Shown here piece by piece: positions 33,974 through 43,663 of a DNA stretch of 64,000 nt. The stretch comes from CAADGU01 sp035444285 (lineage in GTDB: Bacteria; Chloroflexota; Anaerolineae; Promineifilales; Promineifilaceae). Made by a program: the position numbers and the translations under genes. Where the stretch lies: contig DAOMOK010000016.1 of the NCBI GenBank assembly GCA_035444285.1, forward strand, positions 1 to 64,000. The letters are read 5' to 3'. Under the pieces are notes generated by a model. It was not told the DNA's origin, did no database searches, and saw only the letters and a list, made by a program, of their open reading frames with translations. Position 1 is the stretch's first letter; every line of letters starts with the position of its first letter.

Positions 33974-36900
33974 ATGGACGATAAATTGCCATTGGCAACC
34001 ACGGTTGGAATTCACATCTCCTTGCTCGGACCACCTATCATGAGATGGCAAGGCGTCACCTTTACCTTGCCTCGCCGCCAGGCGCGGGCCTTACTTTACC
34101 GGCTCGCCGCTGACCTCCAGCCTGTTACCAGGGATGAACTCATCTTTTTGCTCTGGCCGGATACGGATGACATTACGGGGCACCAGCATCTCAGCCGTTT
34201 ACTCAGCGCCGTGCGCCAGGCGCTGCCGCATTCAGATATTGTCTATACACGGGCCGAAACGGTTGGTCTCCATCCTGAATGGGTCTGGTCAGACAGCCAA
34301 ACCTTCTTGCGCTTGAGCCAGGCGGAAGCACCGACGGCCAACCTCGAAGAAGCAGTCAGCCTCTATCATGGGCCGTTTCTCAGCGGTGTTTCCCTTCTCA
34401 ACAGCCCTGAGTTTGAGGGCTGGCTGCGCGGCGAACAACAGCGATTCGAGCGGCTTTACCTGGCGGCTCTGGAGCGGCTCATCCAGGCAAAACAGGCGGT
34501 GGGTGACTATGAAACGGCCGTCACCTATGCCCAACAATATCTAGCCACCGACGAACTGGCCGAAACCGTACATCGCCAGCTCATCTCCCTCTATGCCGCG
34601 TTGGGTGAGCGAGCGGCGGCTCTGCGCCAGTTTGAGCGCTGCACGGTCATTCTGGAGCGGGAGTTGGGGGTACGGCCGTTGCCCGAAACGCGCGCCACTT
34701 ATGAAGCCGTCCGTGATGGCACCCAGGCAGCCGAACCTGAACCCATCACCGTCACATGGACAACATTGCCCAGCCTTCACCTGCCCCTCATGGGCCGCGA
34801 CGAGGCGTTGCAGGCGTTAGAAAAGGCCCGTCACCGCATCCCATCCGGCAGCGTCACCTTTATTTATGGCGAAGCTGGTATCGGCAAGTCCAGGTTGATG
34901 CAGGCTTTTGCCGACAGTCATCCACAAATGACCCTTGTTGGCAATGCTTATGCCACTGCCCAGCCATTACCCTACCAGCCCATCATTCAGGCGTTGCGCC
35001 AGGCCGTGCCCCATCATCGCCTGTGGTTGAATATCCCGGCCATCTGGCGCTCCGAACTGCAACTGCTCCTGCCAGAGTTGCGCGAACAGTTTGACGACCT
35101 GGTTGAGCCACTCGCCGTAGAACCGGAGCAGGCCCAGGCGCGGCTCTTTGAAACGTTGACACAGGTATTTACCGGATTGGCCGCCAACGCCCCGCTTCTC
35201 CTTTGTCTGGACGATCTGCATTGGGCCGACGAGGCCACATTGAACTGGCTAGAGTATCTGGCCGGGCGGCTCAAACAAAGCAACTTGCAGGTGATGGCAA
35301 CCTGCCGCGAGGTGACCGCGCCCGCACTCAGCCGCCTGCGCCACTCCTTGCAGCGTCACGGTTTGCTGACGGAAGTGAGGCTCCAGGGATTTACCCCGGA
35401 GGTGATCACCACCTTGCTGCGCCAATTGCCGCAGCCGCTGGAGGAACCGGCGCAACTGGCGGCGCAACTGTACCAGGAAACGGATGGCAACCCGTTCTTC
35501 GTTTTGGAAATCATCCGGGCGTTAATGGAGGAGGGACAGTTAATCTCGACACCACAAACGCTGCCACTACCGCACACAGTGGAGGCTGCCATAGGCGAAC
35601 GCCTGGCACGATTGACTCCCCTGGCACGACAGGTATTGGAAAGCAGCGCCGTCCTCTCACCTTTGATTGAATGGGCCATTGTGCAGCACACCGCTGGCCG
35701 CCTGGAAATGGAGGTGCTAGATGGCCTGGATGAACTGGTAGAGCGTCACTTGCTGCTGGCTGGCCCTACTGGCTACCGCTTTCGGCACGATCTGATTCGC
35801 ACTGTCATCTATCAAAGCCTGAGTTTCTGGCGACGGCGGGCGCTGCACCGGCGGGCGGCCGAGGCTCTGGGCAGCGTTTACCAGGCTGAGCAGGGCGTGG
35901 CCGCCCAGATAGCGCACCATTACGATAACGCTGGGGAAGCAGATCAGGCGCTGGAGCAGTACCAGAAGGCCGCGAGCGCGGCGCGGCAACTCTATGCCCA
36001 CGAAGCGGCCGTTGTTTATCTGCGGCGGGCTATCGCCCTGGCTCCGCAAGTGGCTGTCGCGACGGCCGTCGTAATAGAATTACACGAATCATTGGGTGAT
36101 ACCCTGCGGCTGACAGGGCAGTACGAAGAGGCACGCCTGGCCTATGAGAAGGCGCTGGCGCAATTGACGGAAGACGACAGCCTTAGCCGGGCAGAGATGC
36201 ATCGGAAAACAGGCACAACGTATGACAGGCAATCTCACCATCCACAAGCCGCAGAGGCTTACGCGGCCGCCCTGGCCGCCCTGGGAGCAGCACCGACCAC
36301 AGCCGACGGTAAGTGGTGGCAGATATGGCTGGAAATTGAGTTTAACCGGCTCAATAGCTTCTATTTCAGCAGCGATGTAGCGGGGATGCACGAACTCGCC
36401 AGCCGTTTGCAGCCGGTGGTAGATGAGATGGGCACGGCCGTGCAGCAGTACAAATTGATGGTGGCGCTATCCCAGCTACAGAACCGGCAACAACGTTTCC
36501 GGCTGACCGAAGCGGACGTTCGTGGCGCTCATGACCGTCTGGTAGTGGCCGCCGCTACGGGTGACCCGCTGAACGTCGAACAATCTCGTTTTAGTTTAGG
36601 CTTTCATTTGCTGTGGAGCGGTGCGCCAGAACAGGCCATCCCACTCCTCACCGAGGCGTTGGCAAGGAGCGAAGCCATGGGCGATCTCAAACTGCAAAAT
36701 CAATGCTCCACCTATTTGGCCATTGCCTGTCGTTTACAGGGGCAGGTGACGCTCGTCCGTGAGTACAGCGAACGTAGCTCCCAGTTAGCGCAGCGCCTCA
36801 GCTATCCGCCTTACATCGCCGTGGCTCAAGCCAATTTCGCCTGGATTTATTTCCGGGCGGAACAGTGGCCGCAAGCAGAGGAACAGGCGCGGGCGGCTCT

Positions 36901-37159
36901 GGCGCTGTGGAAACCGAACTACCCTTTTCACTGGCTGGCCTGGTGGATTTTGCTGGCGGGCCATCTGCGGCGAAATGAACTGAACGATGCAATCGTCGCG
37001 GCGGCTGCCATGTTAGCGCCTGAACAACAGCGTTTGCCAGATGAGGTTACGGCCGTTCTGGAACAGGCTATCATTGCCTACCAAAACGGTGAAATAGACA
37101 GTTCCCGCCACCATTTCTCCACTGCGCTTGATGTCGCTTATACCTGCGGCCATCTGTAA
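33974..37159 (+). CDS. SARP/BTAD-type regulator with AAA ATPase and TPR-like repeats
   Basis: 1061 residues. The N-terminal segment is a degenerate OmpR-like winged helix (FTLPRRQARALLYRLAADLQPVTRDELIFLLWPD) followed by a BTAD domain (LYHGPFLSGV to ERELGVRPLPETRATYE). A central ATPase has Walker A GEAGIGKSR and Walker B LLLCLDDLHWAD. From about residue 640 come TPR-like helical repeats. This is the layout of large AfsR/MalT-like activators that sense a ligand through the ATPase-TPR part. The start at 33974 is the first Met of the recognisable fold. Likely targets are the neighbouring GH127 or the downstream genes (inference). Confidence 0.85.
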   Translation: MDDKLPLATTVGIHISLLGPPIMRWQGVTFTLPRRQARALLYRLAADLQPVTRDELIFLLWPDTDDITGHQHLSRLLSAVRQALPHSDIVYTRAETVGLHPEWVWSDSQTFLRLSQAEAPTANLEEAVSLYHGPFLSGVSLLNSPEFEGWLRGEQQRFERLYLAALERLIQAKQAVGDYETAVTYAQQYLATDELAETVHRQLISLYAALGERAAALRQFERCTVILERELGVRPLPETRATYEAVRDGTQAAEPEPITVTWTTLPSLHLPLMGRDEALQALEKARHRIPSGSVTFIYGEAGIGKSRLMQAFADSHPQMTLVGNAYATAQPLPYQPIIQALRQAVPHHRLWLNIPAIWRSELQLLLPELREQFDDLVEPLAVEPEQAQARLFETLTQVFTGLAANAPLLLCLDDLHWADEATLNWLEYLAGRLKQSNLQVMATCREVTAPALSRLRHSLQRHGLLTEVRLQGFTPEVITTLLRQLPQPLEEPAQLAAQLYQETDGNPFFVLEIIRALMEEGQLISTPQTLPLPHTVEAAIGERLARLTPLARQVLESSAVLSPLIEWAIVQHTAGRLEMEVLDGLDELVERHLLLAGPTGYRFRHDLIRTVIYQSLSFWRRRALHRRAAEALGSVYQAEQGVAAQIAHHYDNAGEADQALEQYQKAASAARQLYAHEAAVVYLRRAIALAPQVAVATAVVIELHESLGDTLRLTGQYEEARLAYEKALAQLTEDDSLSRAEMHRKTGTTYDRQSHHPQAAEAYAAALAALGAAPTTADGKWWQIWLEIEFNRLNSFYFSSDVAGMHELASRLQPVVDEMGTAVQQYKLMVALSQLQNRQQRFRLTEADVRGAHDRLVVAAATGDPLNVEQSRFSLGFHLLWSGAPEQAIPLLTEALARSEAMGDLKLQNQCSTYLAIACRLQGQVTLVREYSERSSQLAQRLSYPPYIAVAQANFAWIYFRAEQWPQAEEQARAALALWKPNYPFHWLAWWILLAGHLRRNELNDAIVAAAAMLAPEQQRLPDEVTAVLEQAIIAYQNGEIDSSRHHFSTALDVAYTCGHL

Positions 37160-37315
37160 CGGCCGTTATCCTCACCCATTCCCCACCTTGTTTGTCTCTC
37201 CTCACAACTTCATATCTTTTTGTGGAGATTTTGTGGAGGGGCGTTTGCTAAACTGCCCGCTATTACTCAGCCACGATGACCAATGAAGTTTATATAGCTG
37301 ACCCCGGCTCTAGTT

Positions 37316-37552
37316 ATGGACGACGACATTACTTACGCCTCATTCCTACTGCGATTCTGGCGTATGAGCGAAGCCAGTCCATCAGCCCCAGACACGCACT
37401 GGTTATTTGAAATTGAATCGGTGCAATCCGGTCATACATGGCAGGGAGAAAGTCTCGAAGCGCTGATCGCCTGGTTGAAGGGACAGGCCGACGGTGATAG
37501 TTCGTTCACCCTTCCCCATTCAAAAGTTTCAGGAGATAACGATGTCAGTTGA
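37316..37552 (+). CDS. Small hypothetical protein
   Basis: 78 residues: SFLLRFWRMSEASP, then HWLFEIESVQSGHTWQGESLEALIAWLKGQ. Small acidic proteins of this form occur next to large BTAD regulators in Chloroflexota (from memory). It overlaps the next gene by 11 bp in another frame. Function unknown. Confidence 0.6.
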   Translation: MDDDITYASFLLRFWRMSEASPSAPDTHWLFEIESVQSGHTWQGESLEALIAWLKGQADGDSSFTLPHSKVSGDNDVS

Positions 37553-37934
37553 AAGCACAAACAAAGTAATGACCCAGTATTGGAATTCCGGCCACGCGGA
37601 TGTGAGTGTGATGGCCGAAGACGTGGTGTTTACAGTGATGGCCGACGGGCAGGAGCACCGCACGCCAACCGGGGTGTTGGGCATGCTCAACTATTTCTAC
37701 CACATCGCCTTTGAGGCCGACGCCACCCCCAGCAACCTCGTCGTCGCCGACGGCCGTGCAGTATGGGAGGGAGATTTTCACGGCCGTCACATCGGCGAGT
37801 TCGTTGGTATTCCGGCCACCGGCAAAGAGGTGCACGTGCCGCTTTGTGTGGTCTATAACCTGGAAAACGATCGGATTACGCACGGCCGTATCTATTTTGA
37901 GATTCCCGCCCTACTGCATCAGCTTGGGATGTAG
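37542..37934 (+). CDS. SnoaL-like / ester cyclase-type protein
   Basis: 130 residues, a cone-shaped alpha+beta barrel of the NTF2-like superfamily: VMTQYWNSGHADVSVMAEDVVFTVMADGQEHR at the start, FEADATPSNLVVADGRAVWEGDFHGRHIGEFVGIPATGKEV in the core. Members are polyketide cyclases, isomerases or simply binding proteins. AGGAG lies 6 nt before the ATG. A VOC gene follows 26 bp later, probably in the same transcript. Confidence 0.75.
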   Translation: MSVESTNKVMTQYWNSGHADVSVMAEDVVFTVMADGQEHRTPTGVLGMLNYFYHIAFEADATPSNLVVADGRAVWEGDFHGRHIGEFVGIPATGKEVHVPLCVVYNLENDRITHGRIYFEIPALLHQLGM

Positions 37935-37960
37935 ACGAACAAAAAAAGGAGTATGACAAA

Positions 37961-38377
37961 ATGACAAACAAAATCAAAACCGGCGCCATCCATCACATGA
38001 CGCTCACCGTAACCAATCTGCCACGAGCGATCAGCTTTTATACCGATCTGCTGGGTTTCCAGATGATCATGGAGCTGTCGCCCACGCGGGTCCTGCTCAG
38101 CAACGGCGGCGCCATCGTGGCGCTGAGCCTGCCGCCCGACCCGGCCCTGGCCCTGCCGAACGACCGCTTCAATGAAAATCGGGCGGGCCTGGACCACGCC
38201 AGTTTTAGCGTTGGCACCCTAGCGGAATTGGAAACGGCCGTGCGCCTTTTCGACGAGCGTGGCGTCTCCCATGGGGAAATCAAAGACCTGGGGTCAGGCC
38301 TGAAACTCTATGTCCTGGCCTTTCGCGACCCGGACAACATCCAGCTTGAATTAACCGCGCCTTACAGCCAGGTATAA
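37961..38377 (+). CDS. VOC-family protein (glyoxalase/extradiol dioxygenase-like)
   Basis: 138 residues. His12 in IHHMTLTVTNLPRAISFYTDLLGF, His at GLDHASFSV and Glu in IQLELTAP are the expected metal ligands, so it is likely an active metalloenzyme. The substrate is unknown; it could be a lyase, dioxygenase or resistance protein. It ends the short transcript; a strong terminator follows at 38508. Confidence 0.85.
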   Translation: MTNKIKTGAIHHMTLTVTNLPRAISFYTDLLGFQMIMELSPTRVLLSNGGAIVALSLPPDPALALPNDRFNENRAGLDHASFSVGTLAELETAVRLFDERGVSHGEIKDLGSGLKLYVLAFRDPDNIQLELTAPYSQV

Positions 38378-38507
38378 GTCTGATTCCAATGTATGCCAGG
38401 CGCCAACAAGCAAATTGAATCGCCATTCGGCACACCCGCCACTTCGTCTGCCTGGAAGTGACAAACCTAAAGAAGCCTGGATGCCTATCTTCTCCTTCTA
38501 GCTCACG

Positions 38508-38537
38508 GCCGTCCCTACGGGGACGGCTTTTTTGTTT
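38508..38537 (+). terminator. Rho-independent terminator
   Basis: GCCGTCCC, loop TACG, GGGACGGC, then TTTTTTGTTTT. The stem includes part of an ACGGCCGT copy at 38506. It closes the unit that starts with the SARP-type regulator or the SnoaL-like gene. Confidence 0.92.
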
Positions 38538-38949
38538 TGGGGTGTGGCGGTCAGGATGATGGTCATTTCACCAGCCTTTCACTCATTTGTTAATCGCTTT
38601 ATAAAGACAACGTATTCCCTGGTATCCGGCGTGTAGAGTCTGCCGGATACCATACCCACCAATCGTGGAAATGAGCTACACCACCATTGGCGCCACCTCC
38701 CTGCACTCCCTTTAGCCTCACACCGCTGCCCAATCACCCAACCGGGCTAATCCCCCCTTCCCGGAGCATCGTCCTCAAAGCAACCAGGAATGTGGCCACG
38801 GCCGTTACCGACCGCCACCGGCCTGGAGAGCAAAACGACACTTGTTCTCTTTCCATTACGGCCGTCGCCTCAACGTTACTTCAACGATACGGCCGTAAAG
38901 TACTCGACAACAACCACTAAAACGGCGATTGCCAAAGGAAATGCAGGCC
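38538..38949. other. Leader region of the lipid operon, no gene seen
   Basis: About 400 bp with no convincing coding frame. Copies of ACGGCCGT lie near 38799, 38858 and 38889. An inverted repeat at 38621-38651 is listed separately. The region probably holds the promoter of the GMC oxidoreductase operon. Confidence 0.5.
38621..38651. promoter_or_regulatory. Candidate operator inverted repeat
   Basis: GGTATCCGGC and GCCGGATACC are separated by 11 bp, a 10-bp perfect dyad about 300 bp upstream of the GMC oxidoreductase gene. It could bind a dimeric regulator such as a TetR-type repressor, or form a hairpin. Confidence 0.45.
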
Positions 38950-41900
38950 ATGAAAAAGTTATCTTCCCCTCTCACACAGATGAAAGACCACTACCAGGTT
39001 GTGGTCATTGGTTCCGGTTATGGCGGCGGCATTGCTGCCTCCCGCCTGGCCCGCGCCGGGCAGCAGGTTTGTGTCCTGGAACGCGGTAAAGAAATTCACC
39101 CTGGCGACTATCCTGATACCGAAGCGGAATGTCTGGCCGAAACCCAGGTGAACACACGCGACACCCACGTGGGGTCACGCACCGGCCTCTATCATTACCA
39201 TGTCAATAACGACATGTCCGTCTTAACAGGTTGTGGCCTGGGTGGTACCTCGCTCATAAACGCCAACGTAGCCATCCGGCCAGACGGCCGTGTGTTTGCC
39301 GATCCCCGCTGGCCGCAAGCCTTGCGCGAGGACGTGGACACCTTGCTGGAAGCGGGCTTTCAGCGCGCCGAAGAGATGCTGCGGCCAACGCCCTACCCCA
39401 AACATTTCCCTGAACTGCCCAAATTGCAGGCGTTGCAAAAATCGGCGGCAGCGTTAGGCGGCGATTTCTACCGGCTGAACCTCAACGTGAATTTTGAGAC
39501 AGGTACCAATCATGTCGGCGTCCGGCAAGAAGCGTGTACGCTGTGCGGCGACTGCATGGCCGGCTGTAACACAGGCGCCAAAAATACCATCCTGATGAAT
39601 TATCTGCCCGATGCTCACCAGCATGGCGCGGAGATTTTCACCCAGGTGGAAGTGCGCACGATTGAACGGAAACACGGCCGTTGGCTGGTTTCATACGTCG
39701 CTCTGGGCAGTGGCAATGAGACTTTTGCGGCGCCGCCAGCTTTTGTCAGCGCGGACATCGTGATAGTGGCTGCAGGCACGATGGGCACCAATGAGATTTT
39801 GCTGCGTTCTAAAGCAGCCGGACTTTTGTTATCCGACCAGCTCGGTTGTCATTTTTCCGGTAATGGTGATGTCGGTGGCGCGTCATACAACGCTGACACA
39901 GTGGTAAACGCCGTCGGCCTGGGGTCACACGTCGGCAAACGGTCGCCGGTGGGGCCAACCATCACCGGAGCCATTGATTTACGCCATTTGCCCAACCTGG
40001 AAGAGGGCATGATTATTGAAGAAGGAGCCATCTTCAGCCCGGTGGCCAAAGGGCTGCCCACGCTGTTGGCCGGCGCGGCCAAAGTAAACGGGCAGGACAC
40101 AGACGGCGGCTGGCGTGATGAGGCCGCCGAAAAGCTGCATGAAGGGCAGAGTCTGGTACGCGGGCCGTATGTGGGCGCCGTTAACCGAACCCAAGTTTTC
40201 CTGGTGATGGCGCATGACGAGGGAAACGGCCGTCTTGCATTGCAAGAGGATCGCCTCCGCATTGAATGGCCGGATAACGGCCGTCAGCCTTTTGTGGAAA
40301 GAGTGAATGAGAACCTCAAACAAGCCACCCAGGCCATTGGCGGCACCTTTCTGGCCAACCCCCTCTGGTCAAAACTGGAAACGGGCGGGATGATTACCGC
40401 CCATCCTCTGGGCGGCTGTGTAATGGCCGAAGATGCCGAACGGGGCGTCGTGAATCATAAAGGGCAGGCGTTTGCCGGGAAGAGCGGCACGGCCGTTCAC
40501 GAAGGATTGTATGTGTGTGACGCCGCCGTCGTGCCGCGCTCGTTGGGGGCCAACCCGCTGCTCACCATTTCGGCGCTGGCCGAACGCACCATGATGCTGC
40601 TGGCGCAGGATCATGGCTGGCAGATTGATTACAACTTCAAACCGGTGGACTTCACGACCCCACAGCCTACAGTGCTGGGGGTGCAATTTACGGAAACGAT
40701 GAAAGGATACTTTTCCGTCACCGCTGCGAGTGATTTTCAGGCTGGTTGGGATCGTGGTCGGGCCGATGATTCGCCATTCCAGTTTATCGTCACCATCCTG
40801 ATTGAAGATATGGAACGGTTTATCCGGTCGCCGGAATACAGCAGCGGCGTGACGGGCACCGTCACCGCACCGGCCTTGTCGCTACAACCATTAACGATTA
40901 CCGAAGGCTGTTTCAATCTGGCGGTGGCTGATCCTCGTGACCCGGCCCGCTTGCGGCGGATGATATACCAGATGAAACTTACCTCGGTTGAGGGGCGCAC
41001 GTTTTATTTTGATGGGTTCAAACTGATTCGGGATGACGCCGGGCTGGATTTGTGGCCGGACACGACGACGTTGTACATCACGGTTTATGAAGGCGAAGAT
41101 GAGAACCGCGCTGTCGTAGGCAAGGGTATTCTGCGGATTACGGCCGATGATTTTGCCCGGCAAATCAGTACGTTTAAGATATTAAATGCCCGCAGCAAGC
41201 GGGAACGGCTGGAAGCGACCGCTCGCTTTGGCCGTCATTTCGGCGGGGTGTTGTATGATATTTACAGCGGCATTTTTGCCCGTTCCACCTATTTTGACCC
41301 GGATGCACCACCGCGCCAGAAACGGCCGTTACGCACCACCGCCCCAGACGTTCACTTTTTCCACACAAACGATGGCTTGCGTTTACGTCTCACCCGTTAC
41401 AATGGCGGGTCAAAAGGGCCGGTGATGCTGGTGCATGGCCTGGGCGTCTCCAGCTTGGCCTTTGCTATTGACACGATTGATACCAACCTGACTGAGTATC
41501 TCTACGAACAGGGATATGATGTCTGGCTGCTCGATTACCGGTCGAGCATTGAACTCCCCTATGCCGATACCCCATACACCGCCGATGACATCGCGCATAA
41601 CGACTGGCCGGCTGCGGTCAACACGGTGCGCGCGCTGACCGGTGTTGAATCCATTGACGTGGTCGTTCATTGTTACGGGGCCATCACGTTTATGATGGCG
41701 ATGCTGTCCGGGATGACGGGGGTGCGGTCGGCCATTTGTTCCCAGATAGGCGCCCACATCAATGTCATCCCGGCCAATAAATTGCGCTCCGGCCTCCACC
41801 TGGACAAATTCCTGGAAGCGATACAGGTCAAAGCGCTCTCTATGTACACAGATACAAAGACTAATGGACTGAACAAACTGGCAGACCGTGCCCTGCGTTT

Positions 41901-42369
41901 CTATCCCGTCACCGATCAGGAGGAGCAGTGCAATAATCCCGTTTGTTATCGCATCACCTTCCTATACGCACCCTTGTATGAGCATGACCAGTTGAACAAC
42001 GCCACACATGCGGTGATGCACGAGCTTTTTGGCATGGCTTCCATCAGCAACTTCCGGCATCTGGCGACGCTGACACGCACCGGCCAACTCGTTTCGGCCG
42101 CCGGTAAAGATAGCTATATGCCTCATGTGGAGCGGTTGGCCGTGCCCATCACCTTTATTCACGGCGCCGAAAACAAAACCTGGCTGCCGGAAAGTACCAA
42201 CCGCACGGTTGAGTGGCTGGCGGCCCATAACGGCCGTGACTTATACACGCGCCACCTCATCCCGAATTACGGCCATATTGACTGTATCTTCGGCCGTAAT
42301 GCCTGGCAGGATGTGTACCCACACATCCTGGGGCATCTGGAAAAACAAGGGCATCAGGCAGGCAAATGA
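38950..42369 (+). CDS. GMC oxidoreductase fused to alpha/beta hydrolase
   Basis: 1139 residues. The N-terminal FAD-binding motif is GSGYGGG (21-27) with VLERG at the end of the second strand; the GMC core ends with TAHPLGGCVMAED and VPRSLGANPLLTISALAER, as in cholesterol-oxidase-like enzymes. Cys196, Cys199, Cys202 and Cys206 (CTLCGDCMAGC) resemble an iron-sulfur site found in this subgroup. A middle region follows; from about residue 820 comes an alpha/beta hydrolase (VMLVHGLGVSS, VVHCYGA, PITFIHGAENK, YGHIDCIFG). Its nucleophile position holds Cys908 instead of Ser. Similar fusions in actinobacteria and myxobacteria are linked to sterols or lipids. The ATG at 38950 is chosen for AAAGGAA 9 nt upstream. 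Confidence 0.87.
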   Translation: MKKLSSPLTQMKDHYQVVVIGSGYGGGIAASRLARAGQQVCVLERGKEIHPGDYPDTEAECLAETQVNTRDTHVGSRTGLYHYHVNNDMSVLTGCGLGGTSLINANVAIRPDGRVFADPRWPQALREDVDTLLEAGFQRAEEMLRPTPYPKHFPELPKLQALQKSAAALGGDFYRLNLNVNFETGTNHVGVRQEACTLCGDCMAGCNTGAKNTILMNYLPDAHQHGAEIFTQVEVRTIERKHGRWLVSYVALGSGNETFAAPPAFVSADIVIVAAGTMGTNEILLRSKAAGLLLSDQLGCHFSGNGDVGGASYNADTVVNAVGLGSHVGKRSPVGPTITGAIDLRHLPNLEEGMIIEEGAIFSPVAKGLPTLLAGAAKVNGQDTDGGWRDEAAEKLHEGQSLVRGPYVGAVNRTQVFLVMAHDEGNGRLALQEDRLRIEWPDNGRQPFVERVNENLKQATQAIGGTFLANPLWSKLETGGMITAHPLGGCVMAEDAERGVVNHKGQAFAGKSGTAVHEGLYVCDAAVVPRSLGANPLLTISALAERTMMLLAQDHGWQIDYNFKPVDFTTPQPTVLGVQFTETMKGYFSVTAASDFQAGWDRGRADDSPFQFIVTILIEDMERFIRSPEYSSGVTGTVTAPALSLQPLTITEGCFNLAVADPRDPARLRRMIYQMKLTSVEGRTFYFDGFKLIRDDAGLDLWPDTTTLYITVYEGEDENRAVVGKGILRITADDFARQISTFKILNARSKRERLEATARFGRHFGGVLYDIYSGIFARSTYFDPDAPPRQKRPLRTTAPDVHFFHTNDGLRLRLTRYNGGSKGPVMLVHGLGVSSLAFAIDTIDTNLTEYLYEQGYDVWLLDYRSSIELPYADTPYTADDIAHNDWPAAVNTVRALTGVESIDVVVHCYGAITFMMAMLSGMTGVRSAICSQIGAHINVIPANKLRSGLHLDKFLEAIQVKALSMYTDTKTNGLNKLADRALRFYPVTDQEEQCNNPVCYRITFLYAPLYEHDQLNNATHAVMHELFGMASISNFRHLATLTRTGQLVSAAGKDSYMPHVERLAVPITFIHGAENKTWLPESTNRTVEWLAAHNGRDLYTRHLIPNYGHIDCIFGRNAWQDVYPHILGHLEKQGHQAGK

Positions 42370-42920
42370 TGATGATGACACACACTAACGAAGAGATGTT
42401 GGCAGCATCGGCGGATATGACGGCCGTTTCCGGCGTCGTTGAGGTAAATACACCGGTAGCCGTCTTGTGGGAATGTTTTACGCAGGCCCACCACTGGCCG
42501 CATTGGAATGCGTGTATGTTCTGGGTGAGAAATCACGATCTCGTTCTTGGGCAGCAATTGGTATGGGCATTTCAGCCTATACGGCGACGGTACTTGTACA
42601 AGCTGCCGGGTATTGCCAAAATCGTCGAAGTGGAAAAGAACCACAAAGTCACCTGGGAAGTAACGGCCGTGCCCGGTTTCTATGCTCGCCACACCTATTT
42701 TATGCAAGAGATAACGGCCGAAAGCTGTCGCTTCGGCTCTTATGAGAAGGCCATGGGACCAACCTTCCGCCAGTTACAGCGGTTTTGGCTGGCGCACTTC
42801 ATGTTCGTGAAAGATCGTTCGCTTGAGGGCGCGTGTTATCTTGAAGAAATGTACCAGGCGACGGGGCAGCTTCAGTTCCCTGGCTCTCTTCCCCTGCCCA
42901 TCAGGCAAGGAGCAAAATAA
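42366..42920 (+). CDS. SRPBCC (START-like) ligand-binding protein
   Basis: 184 residues. The pattern VSGVVEVNTPVAVLWECFTQAHHWPHWNACM, then VTWEVTAVPGFYARHTYFMQE and a long C-terminal helix, fits the polyketide cyclase/START fold with a hydrophobic pocket. It probably binds or modifies the hydrophobic substrate of the operon. The start overlaps the stop of the preceding gene by 4 bp (ATGA); three further ATG codons follow at once, so the exact start is uncertain. Confidence 0.8.
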   Translation: MMMMTHTNEEMLAASADMTAVSGVVEVNTPVAVLWECFTQAHHWPHWNACMFWVRNHDLVLGQQLVWAFQPIRRRYLYKLPGIAKIVEVEKNHKVTWEVTAVPGFYARHTYFMQEITAESCRFGSYEKAMGPTFRQLQRFWLAHFMFVKDRSLEGACYLEEMYQATGQLQFPGSLPLPIRQGAK

Positions 42921-43663
42921 TGATTCAACTGATTCACTATGGCCGCCCCACAGCCGGGCCGCCCTTGTTGGCCCTTCCGGGATTGGATGGCACGGTGGGT
43001 AGCATCGAGCCAGTTGTGCAGCGTCTCGCCCAAGAACGCGAAGTGATCGTGGTGGATTTTAGTGCGGAGAATAATGCCACACTTGAACAGTTGGTTGCGG
43101 AAATGGCAACGCTTCTCTTGAGGGAAGTGCCGACCCCGATTGACATCATGGGCCAATCCATTGGCACGATCCTGGCGGCACAGCTAGCCGCCTGGCCGGG
43201 ACTTACGGTGCGAAAGGTGGTGCTGACCTGCACCTTTACCCGGCTGCGGTGGACGACCTTGCGTTGGGTGGCGGCGCTAACGCGCCTGACGCCAAATTGG
43301 CTCTACCGGCTCACGTCTCCCCACACGATTGCGCTCTCCTGCGGACCGGTGGGTGACGGCCGTGACCACCCTGCCTTTGCCGCCTCACGTAATAGCAATA
43401 AACAGGCAGTGGCCCGCCGCACCACCTGGCAAATTGACCGCGACTTTAGCGCCGACCTGCGTAAGATTCATGTGCCGGTCATGATCCTCATGGGTGAGAA
43501 AGATCGCTTTGTGCCTGATGCCGCCGCCGAATGTCAGAAACTGCGGTCACTCTTTGCCCATCATCCGGCGCAGATCGAGACCATTGCGAACGCCGGACAC
43601 ATCTTTTTACCCTCGACGGCCGTGGCCACCGCCACAACCAAAATCGAGGCGTTTTTACAATGA
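42920..43663 (+). CDS. Alpha/beta hydrolase
   Basis: 247 residues. Nucleophile Ser in MGQSIGT, acid Asp in MGEKDRFVP, and His in NAGHIFLPS make a complete triad; the oxyanion segment is LPGLDGTVG. Likely an esterase, lipase or thioesterase. It starts one base before the end of the SRPBCC gene and is followed by a patatin gene with ATGA overlap, so it is in the same operon. Confidence 0.88.
   Translation: MIQLIHYGRPTAGPPLLALPGLDGTVGSIEPVVQRLAQEREVIVVDFSAENNATLEQLVAEMATLLLREVPTPIDIMGQSIGTILAAQLAAWPGLTVRKVVLTCTFTRLRWTTLRWVAALTRLTPNWLYRLTSPHTIALSCGPVGDGRDHPAFAASRNSNKQAVARRTTWQIDRDFSADLRKIHVPVMILMGEKDRFVPDAAAECQKLRSLFAHHPAQIETIANAGHIFLPSTAVATATTKIEAFLQ

Noticed and set aside
38687..38920. Plus-strand frame of 77 codons before the GMC oxidoreductase gene
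   Set aside because: Pro/Thr-rich, carries three palindromes in non-coding style, no ribosome site; more likely leader DNA.
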